Source of the DNA: Amycolatopsis jejuensis
GTDB taxonomy: Bacteria > Actinomycetota > Actinomycetes > Mycobacteriales > Pseudonocardiaceae
Reading direction: 5' to 3'
Length of the DNA: 19,275 nucleotides
Assembly: GCF_000717335.1 (NCBI RefSeq)
Contig: NZ_JNYZ01000065.1
Span: 1 to 19,275 of the forward strand
Numbering within the stretch: the stretch's first letter is position 1; each line of letters starts with the position of its first letter. Below are positions 7,644 to 15,645 of this stretch, in pieces. Under the pieces are notes generated by a model that worked only from the letters and a program-made list of their open reading frames with translations, ran no database searches and was not told the origin of the DNA. Made by a program: the position numbers and the translations under genes.

Positions 7644-9161
7644 ATGTCGCGAGAGCACCCGGCGGACTGGGACATCGCCGAGGCATCCGATGCCATGCGC
7701 GCTGGTCGGATCAGCGCAGTGGAACTCACCGAAGCGTGTCTGGAACGAATCGCGGTCCGTGACCACCGGTACGGTGCGTGGATCTGCGTCTACGAATCCG
7801 AGGCGCGCGCCGCGGCCGGTGCTGCAGATCGAGCAATTGCCGCCGGCCAGGGAGGGCCACTGACCGGGATCCCGGTAGGGCTCAAGGATGTCATCGGTGT
7901 CGCCGGCCTGCCGGTGACCGCCGACAGCGCGATGCTGCAGGGCAACGTCGCGGACACTGACTCGACGGTATGGGCGAAGCTGCGGGACGCGGGAATGGTC
8001 CTGTTGGGACACCTTCACTGCGGCGAGCTCTCCTGCGGGTCGTGGGGGGCGAATCCCTGGGACGCGGCCCTTACCCCCGGCGGGTCGAGCAGCGGCAGCG
8101 GGATCGCGCTGGCGGCGCGCACGGTGCCGGCGACCGTGGGCACCGACGGCCGCGGCAGTCTCCGGCTGCCGGCCGCATTCAACGGGGTGACCGCGGTGAA
8201 ACCCACGTTCGGGCTGATCAGCACGGCCGGATGCATCCCGATCACGTTCACCTACGACGCGGTGGGGCCGATGGCCCGCAGCGCGGCCGACTGCGCGCTG
8301 CTGCTCGCGGCGATGGCCGGGCGCGATCCGCTGGACTACTCCACCTATACCCAGCCGGCGTCGGCGACCTATCCGGTGCGGCCGCGGCCGGGAGCCCGCC
8401 CGGCGGCCGGAACGCGGGTCGGGGTACCGCGGTTTGCCGACCAGCCGATGACCGACGGCGTCGCGACGGCCTACGAGCGATTCACCCGGGACCTCGTCCG
8501 GATCGGCGTGGAGCTCGTCGAATTCGACTGGCCGGCCAACCCCCTCGAGACCGGCCCGGACGGTGCGGGCCTGTGGACCACCATCCTTGCCGCAGAAGCG
8601 CATGTCGTGTACGCGCAGTTCTCCGATCGCCGCCATCTCGGTCGCGACGAGTTCGCCGCGATGTTCAAGTCGCTGGACAGCAGCGGCAGCGCCGTCGACT
8701 ACGTGACGGCACAGGTCAAGCGGGGCGAGTACGTCGCGACGTGGCAGCAGATCTTCGCCGAGCACAGTCTCACCGCCGTTGCGCACCCGACGCTCCACAG
8801 TGAAGTCCCCGGCTCCGTCCTTGACGTGCCGCTGACGGGAGGGCTGGGCGCCTGGAACGACGCCAATTTCCCGGTCGTCGCAGTGCCTGCCGGGTTCAGC
8901 CCGGCCGACGGTTCGCCGGTGGGCGTGCAACTCGCCGGACTGCCCTACACCGAGGCAAGCCTGCTGCAGCTGGCGATCGACGTCCAGGCGGTGACGGACC
9001 ACCATGTGCAGGTCCCTCGCGCCCTCGACGACGGCCCGGCGTTCATCGGCCCGGAGCGAAAGGATGCCACGGCCGCGCAGAAGCCGTACACGCCCCTCGT
9101 CCACCCGCTGAGCTCGACGATCTTCCCATCATCACAAGGAGGGCAAGGACAATGTGGCTGA
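7644..9161 (+). CDS. Amidase-signature family hydrolase
   Basis: This 505-residue enzyme belongs to the amidase-signature family, which hydrolyses carboxamide or amide bonds with a Ser-cisSer-Lys triad. By alignment of motifs from memory, Lys81 lies in GIPVGLKDV, the cis-Ser is Ser148 in PGGSSSGSG, and the nucleophile is Ser172 in GTDGRGSLRLPAA. The glycine-rich oxyanion segment usually reads DxGGS; here it is D-G-R-G-S, with Arg170 in place of the first glycine. The start at 7644 is fixed by a strong AAAGGAG at 7631-7637; the frame is open further upstream but without a better start. Its 3' end overlaps the next gene by ten bases. The substrate is unknown. The setting suggests a small amide or peptide delivered by the importer. 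No signal peptide is present, so it is cytosolic. Confidence 0.92.
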   Translation: MSREHPADWDIAEASDAMRAGRISAVELTEACLERIAVRDHRYGAWICVYESEARAAAGAADRAIAAGQGGPLTGIPVGLKDVIGVAGLPVTADSAMLQGNVADTDSTVWAKLRDAGMVLLGHLHCGELSCGSWGANPWDAALTPGGSSSGSGIALAARTVPATVGTDGRGSLRLPAAFNGVTAVKPTFGLISTAGCIPITFTYDAVGPMARSAADCALLLAAMAGRDPLDYSTYTQPASATYPVRPRPGARPAAGTRVGVPRFADQPMTDGVATAYERFTRDLVRIGVELVEFDWPANPLETGPDGAGLWTTILAAEAHVVYAQFSDRRHLGRDEFAAMFKSLDSSGSAVDYVTAQVKRGEYVATWQQIFAEHSLTAVAHPTLHSEVPGSVLDVPLTGGLGAWNDANFPVVAVPAGFSPADGSPVGVQLAGLPYTEASLLQLAIDVQAVTDHHVQVPRALDDGPAFIGPERKDATAAQKPYTPLVHPLSSTIFPSSQGGQGQCG

Positions 9162-10375
9162 CCGGAGCAACCGTTGTCGACGGGACCGGCCGGGAGCCGG
9201 TCGACTCGCTGTCGATCCGGGTCGAGGACGGGAGAATCGCGGACCTGGGTGCCGTGCCACCTGCCGGCGCGGAGGTCGTCGACTGCTCGGGCCTGACGAT
9301 TGTTCCCGGTCTGATCGACGCGCATGTCCACTTGGGACTGTCCAGCTCGATCGACGCGAGTTACCGGCACGAGATTGCGGCTGCCGAACTCGCTGCGGAC
9401 ATGTTCGAGAACTGCCGCCAGACGTTGGACGCGGGCTTCACGACCGTGCGCGACGCCGGGGGAATCGACAACGGCCTGGCGGGAGTGGTCGCGAGTGGCA
9501 AAGTGCCGGGGCCACGGATTGTGCACTGCGGCCCGCTGCTCTGCCAGACCGCCGGCCACGGCTACCTCGGCGCCGAGTGGGAGCCGACCGATCTGTGGCA
9601 TCAACACGATTTACCCGGCCTGCGATTTTTCGCCCTGCCCGGCGACGGCCCCGACCAGGTCCGGCGCAACGCCCGCGAGGCCTTCCGCCGGGGAGCGAGC
9701 TTCCTCAAGATGTGTGTCACCGGCGGGGTGGTTTCACGCCACGACAAGCTTACCGACACCCAGTTCACCGTCTCGGAGATCGCGGCTGCGGTCGAGGAGG
9801 CCCGAGCTCGGGGCACCTATGTCACGGTGCACGCACACAACAACGAGGGCATCCGGAACGCGGTGTCGGCCGGCGTCCGCTGCATCGAACACGGTACCCG
9901 GATCGACGCCGAGACCGCGGCATTGCTGGCCGGGCACGACATCGCGCACATCCCGACCCTTGCCGTGCTCCGCCTGCTCCAGGACGACATCGGCGGGGTC
10001 GGGCTGCCCTCCGACATCCTCGGCCGGATCGGGGATGCCTACGAAGGGATGGTCGCGGGACTGCTCGCCTCCCGGCGGGCCGGGGTCCGGGTGGGCTTGG
10101 GGTCCGACCTGATCGGGCCGAACCAGGACCACCGGGGCCTCGAACTCGTCCTCCGGTCCGAGGTGGAGCCGCCCGCCGCGGTGCTCGAGTCGGCGACGCG
10201 GATCAATGCGGACATCCTCGGGATCGGCGACGAGGTGGGGACGATCGAGGTCGGCAAGCGTGCCGACCTGGCCGTGTTCGCCGCCGATCCCCTGGAGAAC
10301 CCCGCATTGTTCGACGACCGGGCGGCCGTCGTCCTGGTGGTTCAGAACGGCCGCGTGGTCAAGGACATCCGGTAA
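9152..10375 (+). CDS. Metal-dependent amidohydrolase (imidazolonepropionase/prolidase-like)
   Basis: This 407-residue amidohydrolase-superfamily protein has all ligands for a two-metal site. They are His58 and His60 in DAHVH, Lys186 in FLKMCVTGG (the residue usually carboxylated), His227 in TVHAH, His247 in CIEHGT and Asp319 in GLGSD. The small beta-sandwich at both ends (MWLTGATVVDGTG and the C-terminal EVGKRADLAVF...NGRVVK) is typical. Relatives in this branch include enzymes that hydrolyse Xaa-Pro, Xaa-Arg or other dipeptides as well as amide and lactam compounds, so specificity remains open. The ATG is preceded by AGGAGGGCAAGG and overlaps the amidase stop by ten bases, so the two are probably co-translated. 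The prolyl oligopeptidase follows after 17 bp. Confidence 0.9.
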   Translation: MWLTGATVVDGTGREPVDSLSIRVEDGRIADLGAVPPAGAEVVDCSGLTIVPGLIDAHVHLGLSSSIDASYRHEIAAAELAADMFENCRQTLDAGFTTVRDAGGIDNGLAGVVASGKVPGPRIVHCGPLLCQTAGHGYLGAEWEPTDLWHQHDLPGLRFFALPGDGPDQVRRNAREAFRRGASFLKMCVTGGVVSRHDKLTDTQFTVSEIAAAVEEARARGTYVTVHAHNNEGIRNAVSAGVRCIEHGTRIDAETAALLAGHDIAHIPTLAVLRLLQDDIGGVGLPSDILGRIGDAYEGMVAGLLASRRAGVRVGLGSDLIGPNQDHRGLELVLRSEVEPPAAVLESATRINADILGIGDEVGTIEVGKRADLAVFAADPLENPALFDDRAAVVLVVQNGRVVKDIR

Positions 10376-10392
10376 GCAAGGAGCAACGGAGC

Positions 10393-12474
10393 ATGAGCAA
10401 TATCGAAGTGCCCAAAACCCGCACCGGCGACGACCTCGACGAGGTCGCCGGGGTGGAGTTCGCCGATCCCTATCGGTGGCTGGAAGAAGACACCGACGAG
10501 GTGAACGCCTGGCAGGACGCGCAAGGGGAAGCGGCGACCCGGTACGTGCGCGACTGGCCGCATTTCGACCGGTTGCGTGAGCTGGTCGGGCGCTACGACT
10601 GGGGTGACGACAATGAGCGATTCGGCTCGGTACCGTTGTTCGCGGCAGGTCAGTGGTTCCGGATCGAACCCGTGCCCGGAGCGATGCACTCGAGGGCAGT
10701 CGTAGCCGGGGAACCCTACGGAACGGGCCGGGTCGTGTTCGATCCCGCGTCGGAGAACGCGGAACGACCACCGTTCCTGTCCTGGATCTCTCCCTCGCCC
10801 GATGGCCGCGTGCTTGCCGTCGGCGGGTGCCTGGACGGCAGTGAGCGCAACAGGATCCGGCTCGTGGCGACCGCGACCGGGGAACTGCTGCCGGAGCCGC
10901 CTGCCGAGTTCCTCAAGGACAACTGGACCGGCGGGGCGAAATGGTTACCCGACTCATCGGGGTTCTTCTACACCGCCACCGACGACGACCCGGTCAGCGC
11001 CACCCACCGGGTCCTGCTGCACTTGCGGCGGGGCGCGCCCAGCACTGTCGAGGTCGAGACCCCGTGGCTGCCCGGCGGGGACTACCGCGCGGTGGTCGCC
11101 TCGGCTGACGGGCGGCATGCGGTGGCCGTACAGGGGTTGTTCGACCCGATCCCGGTGGCAGTGGCGGAACTCGCCGACCCGGCGGCTCTCGGGTGGCGCC
11201 CGTTCGTCACCGACGCTTCGCTCAACCTCCCGGGTTACCTGCTCGGGGACGAGTGGATCGCGGTCAGCGACATCGATGCCCCGCGCGGCCGGGTGGTGGC
11301 AATCGGGCTGGACAGCGCGGACCCCAGCGATCCGGGTTCCTGGCGCACCATGGTGCCCGAGTCGGACAACGTGGTGCGGGCCGTGCGCCCGGTGGGTGAA
11401 TTCGTGTACGTGCACGAATTCGTCGACACCTACGCGGGCCTGCGCATCGTGGACCGCAACGGCCGGCCCTGCGGGAACGTCCCGCTGCCGGGAAAGGGCG
11501 CGCTCGGCGAACGGCCGTTCACCCTCATGAACCTCCTCGATCCCGTACCCGAAGAGCAGCTCGTATTCGCCTTTTCCACTCTGACGAGTTCCTGGGGCAC
11601 CTTCCGGCATCGCCCGGGTGCAGCGCTGGTGGAGACGGTGCGGGAACCCGAAGTCACCATGGAAAACTGCGTGGTCGAAGACGGCTGGGCCACCTCCGCC
11701 GACGGCGCCCGCGTGCCCTATCACCTGGTCCGGCGCCGCGACGTCCTGCTGAACGAGCCGCGTCCGGCGCTGCTGTGGGGTTACGGCGGGTTCGGCGCGC
11801 CCTGGCTGCCCCAGTTCCCGGGCTCCCTGGCGGCATTCGTCGACTCCGGCGGAACACTCGTGCACACCCATCTGCGTGGCGGCACCGAACTCGGCCGCGA
11901 GTGGTGGGAGGGCGGTCGCCTGCAGGCCAAGGAGAACGGCTACGCCGACCTGTACGCAATCGCCGAGAACCTGATCGCCACCGGGGTCACCACCCGCGAC
12001 CTGCTCGCGGTCACCGGCGTGTCGAACGGCGGGCTGCTGTGCGGAGTCGCCGCCACCCAGCGCCCCGGCCTGTTCCGGGCGGTCGTCCCGCGCGTCCCGC
12101 TTCTCGACCTCATCGGCGCCTGCCGCGACGGCTACGACCGATGGGTCATCGACGCGGAGTTCGCCCATGTCGATGACCCCGCCGAGGTCCGCAGGCTCGC
12201 CGGATTCTCGCCCTACCACCTGGTCGACGACGACACCGCCTACCCGGCAGTCTTCATCGAAGCAGGCGACACCGACCCCCGCTGCCCACCCTGGCACGCC
12301 CGCAAATTCGCCGCCCGGCTCCAGGCAGCCGGCGGCAACGAGTCCCCGGTACTCCTGCACATCTGGCGGAACTCGGGACACGGCTTCGCCAACGACCGGA
12401 AAACCTTGCTGAGCCAGGAAACGGAATGGCTCGCTTTTGTGGAGAAAACCCTCGGGATGGTGCCACCCGGCTGA
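10393..12474 (+). CDS. Prolyl oligopeptidase family serine peptidase (S9A)
   Basis: This 693-residue protein matches the prolyl oligopeptidase architecture. A short N-terminal part with DPYRWLEE is followed by a beta-propeller (about 70-415), which normally restricts entry to short peptides, and an alpha/beta-hydrolase domain (about 430-693). The triad is visible: Ser544 in GVSNGG, Asp628 in GDTDPR and His663 in SGHG. Arg630 matches the arginine that holds the substrate backbone in the family. The enzyme cuts on the carboxyl side of proline in small peptides. There is no signal peptide, so it should act on imported peptides. The ATG at 10393 has AAGGAG at 10378-10383. It is the last gene of the cluster and is followed by a strong hairpin. 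Confidence 0.93.
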   Translation: MSNIEVPKTRTGDDLDEVAGVEFADPYRWLEEDTDEVNAWQDAQGEAATRYVRDWPHFDRLRELVGRYDWGDDNERFGSVPLFAAGQWFRIEPVPGAMHSRAVVAGEPYGTGRVVFDPASENAERPPFLSWISPSPDGRVLAVGGCLDGSERNRIRLVATATGELLPEPPAEFLKDNWTGGAKWLPDSSGFFYTATDDDPVSATHRVLLHLRRGAPSTVEVETPWLPGGDYRAVVASADGRHAVAVQGLFDPIPVAVAELADPAALGWRPFVTDASLNLPGYLLGDEWIAVSDIDAPRGRVVAIGLDSADPSDPGSWRTMVPESDNVVRAVRPVGEFVYVHEFVDTYAGLRIVDRNGRPCGNVPLPGKGALGERPFTLMNLLDPVPEEQLVFAFSTLTSSWGTFRHRPGAALVETVREPEVTMENCVVEDGWATSADGARVPYHLVRRRDVLLNEPRPALLWGYGGFGAPWLPQFPGSLAAFVDSGGTLVHTHLRGGTELGREWWEGGRLQAKENGYADLYAIAENLIATGVTTRDLLAVTGVSNGGLLCGVAATQRPGLFRAVVPRVPLLDLIGACRDGYDRWVIDAEFAHVDDPAEVRRLAGFSPYHLVDDDTAYPAVFIEAGDTDPRCPPWHARKFAARLQAAGGNESPVLLHIWRNSGHGFANDRKTLLSQETEWLAFVEKTLGMVPPG

Positions 12475-12493
12475 GCGCACGGGCGGAGCGGGT

Positions 12494-12527
12494 GAGCGTG
12501 GATCCGGCGCGTCCCGGATCCACGCTC
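12494..12527 (+). terminator. Strong hairpin terminator after the hydrolase cluster
   Basis: Perfect 14-bp arms, GAGCGTGGATCCGG (12494-12507) and CCGGATCCACGCTC (12514-12527), enclose a six-base loop. The hairpin begins 20 bp after the peptidase stop, and the following bases are only mildly T-rich (tctgttgcctt). GC-rich hairpins without a full U-tract are common terminators in actinomycetes. Confidence 0.8.
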
Positions 12528-12952
12528 TCTGTTGCCTTATCCGGCAATGAGCGCGCGATGCGGACCTCCAACACCAGCCGTGGCATATCCATGTGCTGAC
12601 CGGGTCGGCCTCACCGGCCAGCCGAATGGCCCGAACCCCTTGCCGGACGCCGCATACACTTCGGCGCCTCCGGACCGATCGGGAGCCGGTGGGTTCTTTT
12701 GCCACATTCCACGAATGACGGGGAAAGTGAGCTTGATCGACGCGCAGCGGGACCGCATGCCCGCTTGGTGACCGCCTCGGTCGGCGGCTGCCCGACCGGA
12801 GGCGTCCAGTACCGGTTCGCGGCACGGTGGTCCGGCTGCCACCATTGAGGCGTTCACGGATACTCAGTGGCTCACCGGGCGGGGAGACCTGCCCGGCTAC
12901 CCGTTCTCACGGTGGGCGCTTCCCGGCCGCCGATGCTCGGTAAGGGGACGAA
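12528..12952. other. Intergenic stretch with one hairpin, no convincing gene
   Basis: Short open frames occur on both strands here (plus 12532-12771, minus 12537-12857) but look like no known family and have no good ribosome site. The only structure I see is a hairpin at 12774-12803. Its arms are GCCTCGGTCGG and CCGACCGGAGGC, paired with a one-base bulge. No T-run follows. The MFS gene's Shine-Dalgarno (AAGGGGA) is at the right end of the stretch. Confidence 0.5.
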
Positions 12953-14131
12953 ATGAGCGGCAGGCTGCAACGTGGCGCGATCTCGGTCGTGCAGGTTTTC
13001 GGTCTCGCGGTGTGGTTTTCGGTGTCGGCCGTGGTGCCGAGCCTGCGCACGGACTGGGGGATCTCGGCGGCCTCGGCGGTCTGGCTCACCGGTGCGGTCC
13101 AGCTCGGATTCGTGACCGGGGCCGTGGCGGCCACGCTGCTGAATCTGGCCGACCGGGTCCGTCCGCACCTGCTGATGGCGGGCAGCGCGGCGGCTGCGGC
13201 CGGCTGCACGATGGTGCTGGCGGGATCGGTGACCGGTATGGCAGGGGCGATCCCGCTGCGGTTCCTGACCGGGGTGTGCCTTGCCGGGGTGTACCCGGTG
13301 GGGATGAAGCTGATGGCGTCCTGGTCGGGCAGCGACCGGCGGGGGATCGCGCTCGGCATCCTGGTCGGCGCGCTGACCCTGGGATCGGCGCTGCCGCACT
13401 TGATCGCCGGGCTCGGTGCGTTGCCGTGGCGGGTGGTGCTGTTCACCGCGTCGGGGGTCGGGATCGCGGGCGCACTGGTCGCGGTGACCGTCGTCCGGGC
13501 GGGCCCGCATCTGGCCGCGGGGGCACCGGTCCGCAACCCGCGGTACGCGATGACGATGTTTGCCGAACGCGGTCCGCGGCTGGCAAATCTCGGCTATTTC
13601 GGGCACATGTGGGAACTTTACGCGCTCTGGACCTGGATCCCGGCGTTCCTGCTCGCCGCCGACGACACGGGGAAGGTCGAGATCTTCGTCTTCCTGGCAA
13701 TCGGTGCCGCAGGCGCCGCCGGCTGCCTGCTCGGCGGCTGGTGCGCGGACCGCTACGGCCGTGCGCCGACGGCCATGGCGGCGCTGCTGGCCAGTGGCTT
13801 GTGCTGTCTGCTGTCCCCGTGGGCGTTCGGGATGCCGCCCGCCTTCCGTGCGGTGTTCTGCATCGTCTGGGGAGCAGCGGTGATCGCCGATTCGGCCGTG
13901 TTCTCGACGTCCTTGAGCGAGGTCGCCGACTCCCGCTACGTCGGCACCGCGCTGACGGCGCAGACGGCCATCGGGTTCGCGCTCACCGTCGTGAGCATCC
14001 AGCTGGTCCCCCTGCTGGCCGGGCTGGTCGGTTGGCGATACGCGTTTCTGCTGCTGGCCCCCGGGCCGTTACTCGGCGCGGCCGCAATGCGCGCCTTCGG
14101 TTCGCGGTTGTCCCCGCCCCGCCCGGCCTGA
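12953..14131 (+). CDS. MFS transporter
   Basis: This is a 392-residue major facilitator superfamily membrane protein with about twelve hydrophobic segments. The loop after the eighth helix carries the motif GGWCADRYGRAP (the D-R-x-G-R pattern). The matching loop in the first half is degenerate (NLADRVRP). The middle of the N-terminal half has FLTGVCLAGVYPVGMKLMASW, as in many sugar/organic-acid-type MFS proteins. The ATG at 12953 follows AAGGGGACGAA. It lies after the hydrolase terminator, so it is probably a separate transcript. It could export a product or import a related compound; nothing in the sequence fixes the substrate. Confidence 0.87.
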   Translation: MSGRLQRGAISVVQVFGLAVWFSVSAVVPSLRTDWGISAASAVWLTGAVQLGFVTGAVAATLLNLADRVRPHLLMAGSAAAAAGCTMVLAGSVTGMAGAIPLRFLTGVCLAGVYPVGMKLMASWSGSDRRGIALGILVGALTLGSALPHLIAGLGALPWRVVLFTASGVGIAGALVAVTVVRAGPHLAAGAPVRNPRYAMTMFAERGPRLANLGYFGHMWELYALWTWIPAFLLAADDTGKVEIFVFLAIGAAGAAGCLLGGWCADRYGRAPTAMAALLASGLCCLLSPWAFGMPPAFRAVFCIVWGAAVIADSAVFSTSLSEVADSRYVGTALTAQTAIGFALTVVSIQLVPLLAGLVGWRYAFLLLAPGPLLGAAAMRAFGSRLSPPRPA

Positions 14132-14532
14132 CCCTTTGCGGGGAACACCTTTGCGAAGGACACGACGGCCGTAGTCATGCCTTCCAGCCACCCGGTCCAG
14201 CCCGGCCCCGCTCGCCCTGAGGATCGTTCGAGAACCCACGGCCCGCCATGTTGTTCTCGTCGGCGGACATGCAGCGACCACGACCGGCAACGGACTCAGC
14301 ACCGGTGCCGCTCGGATAGTCGCCAGCAGCGACAGCCCAATCGGGCCGGCCCGCTGCGCTGTCGCGATCTGCTGGCCGTGGGCACGCAACGTCCCGATGG
14401 CGGCCTCTGCTCTGCCTGCTTGGCCGGTCCACGGGCGAGTTCGTCCGCATCCGACCGGTGATCGCGGCGGGCCGGAATCGCAAGAGATCAGCCGCACGAT
14501 CTCGGTCCGCCTCTCGACGATGAGTGCCGGCG
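14132..14532. other. Convergent intergenic stretch without a recognisable gene
   Basis: About 400 bp lie between the convergent MFS and alcohol dehydrogenase genes. Open frames cross it on both strands but none resembles a protein family. The left end holds two copies of CCTTTGCG (in the stretch 14132-14160), the second being part of the small palindrome CCTT-TGCG-AAGG. It may be decayed coding sequence or an intergenic repeat. Confidence 0.4.
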
Positions 14533-15552
14533 CTACTCGAATTCGACGACGGCGCGATAGTGGGCATCGCCCTTGCGGACCCGGTCCAGTGCCCGTTCGA
14601 AGTCCGCGACGGGGAACGTTTCGACTTCGGGCCGGATGCCGTGCCGGGTGGCGAAGTCGAGCATCTGCCGGGTTTGTGTGGCGGAGCCGACGATGCCGCC
14701 GGTGATCGACTTCGCTGCGGGTAGCAGGCTCATCTGGGAGATGGTGATGGGCCGTGCGGGGAATCCGACTACGCACAACCTGCCCTGGGGGCGAAGCAGG
14801 CCGAAGTAGTCGTCCCAGGGGAGGTCGGCGTTCACGGTGGACATGATGAAGTCGAATGAACCGGCTGCGTCCTGGAGTGCGCCTGGTTCGCCGGAGGCGA
14901 TGAAGTCCGTGGCGCCGAAGCGTTCTGCGTCGGCTCGTTTCGCCGGTGTCGTCGAGATGGCGGTGACGGCGCATCCCCACTTCGCGAGGAACTGGACGGC
15001 CAGGTGGCCCAGACCGCCGATGCCGACCACTGCGACGCGGTGTGTCGGCAGGACGCCGTTGTCGAGAAGGGGGGCGAACACTGTGGTACCAGCGCAGAAC
15101 AGGGGACCCGCGTGCTCGGACCTGATCGCGTCGGGAATCGGGTAGACGTGCCGCCAGTCGCCGGCTCGGACGTGGCTGGCGAAGGCGCCTCGGTCGCCGC
15201 GCAGGACGGTGTCGTCCTTGTCGGCGCACAGGTTTGTCCGACCGCTGAGGCACCACTCGCAGCGGAAACACGAACCGGCGGTGGCGCCGACGCCGACACG
15301 TTGCCCGACGGCCAGAACGGTGGGGTCGACCGCGTCGCCGAGGGCCTGCACCACGCCGACCGCCTCGTGCCCGGCGACGACGGGGTACCGGGAGATTCCG
15401 TGCGTGTTGTCGATCAGGTCGGTGTCGGTGTGGCAGATGCCGCCGTGCGTCACGCGGACGTCGACCTCGTTCGACCCCAGCGGGCCGGCCTCGTACTCGT
15501 GCGAGCGCAGCGGCCCGCCTGCGTCGTGTGCTGCGTACGCGTGGACCTTCAT
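14533..15552 (-). CDS. Zinc-dependent alcohol dehydrogenase (MDR family)
   Basis: This 339-residue NAD(P)-dependent medium-chain dehydrogenase interconverts alcohols and aldehydes. Catalytic zinc ligands are Cys40 (in GICHTD), His62/Glu63 (GHE) and probably Cys153. The structural zinc loop is complete, with Cys95, 98, 101 and 109 (SCFRCEWC...C). The Rossmann loop is VGIGGLGHLA at about 176-185. The layout resembles the cinnamyl-alcohol-dehydrogenase/YahK-like branch, which often favours NADPH and aldehyde reduction. The ATG at 15552 has GGGGAGG about ten bases upstream. A good promoter (TTGACG, 17 bp, TAGGAT) lies in the divergent region and is overlapped by two copies of a palindromic operator. 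Control by the neighbouring TetR protein is therefore likely. Confidence 0.93.
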   Translation of the reverse strand: MKVHAYAAHDAGGPLRSHEYEAGPLGSNEVDVRVTHGGICHTDTDLIDNTHGISRYPVVAGHEAVGVVQALGDAVDPTVLAVGQRVGVGATAGSCFRCEWCLSGRTNLCADKDDTVLRGDRGAFASHVRAGDWRHVYPIPDAIRSEHAGPLFCAGTTVFAPLLDNGVLPTHRVAVVGIGGLGHLAVQFLAKWGCAVTAISTTPAKRADAERFGATDFIASGEPGALQDAAGSFDFIMSTVNADLPWDDYFGLLRPQGRLCVVGFPARPITISQMSLLPAAKSITGGIVGSATQTRQMLDFATRHGIRPEVETFPVADFERALDRVRKGDAHYRAVVEFE

Positions 15553-15578
15553 GCTCGGTCGGCCTCCCCGTTGGTTGA

Positions 15579-15594
15579 AACAAACTAGTTAGTT
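15579..15594. promoter_or_regulatory. TetR-type operator, copy 1 (over the dehydrogenase transcription start)
   Basis: AACAAACTAGTTAGTT is a 16-bp palindrome with 14 of 16 positions symmetric and core AACTAGTT. It covers the expected transcription start of the dehydrogenase promoter. A second copy begins exactly 46 bp to the right. Confidence 0.75.
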
Positions 15595-15596
15595 GC

Positions 15597-15625
15597 ATCC
15601 TAGCCGGAGCCGATCATGGCGTCAA
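15597..15625 (-). promoter_or_regulatory. Promoter of the alcohol dehydrogenase gene
   Basis: On the minus strand TTGACG (15625-15620) and TAGGAT (15602-15597) are separated by 17 bp, close to the primary sigma consensus. The -35 abuts operator copy 2 and the start point falls in copy 1, a classical repression layout. Confidence 0.65.
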
Positions 15626-15640
15626 ACAAACTGGTTAGTT
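15625..15640. promoter_or_regulatory. TetR-type operator, copy 2
   Basis: AACAAACTGGTTAGTT is identical to copy 1 except for one base in the centre. It lies against the dehydrogenase -35 and only 6-12 bp before the TetR start codon, so it could serve both divergent genes. Confidence 0.72.
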
Positions 15641-15645
15641 AGAGT

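Noticed and set aside
5530..7686. 718-codon minus-strand open frame across the ATPase gene
   Set aside because: It lies opposite an ATPase with all motifs intact and has no family features of its own; GC bias explains its length.
9154..12474. Apparent 1106-residue fusion of amidohydrolase and peptidase
   Set aside because: The first part is out of frame with the real amidohydrolase (which has all metal ligands in the frame from 9152), and the peptidase has its own ATG and AAGGAG at 10378-10383.
10954..12825. 623-codon minus-strand open frame opposite the prolyl oligopeptidase
   Set aside because: No recognisable domain, and it runs through the terminator hairpin; shadow of the real gene.
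12532..12857. Small open frames on both strands in the gap before the MFS gene
   Set aside because: No ribosome site, no similarity I recognise, and the two overlap each other on opposite strands.
14069..15598. 509-codon minus-strand frame overlapping the alcohol dehydrogenase
   Set aside because: Same strand but different frame from a dehydrogenase with complete zinc-binding motifs; composition is Arg-rich nonsense.
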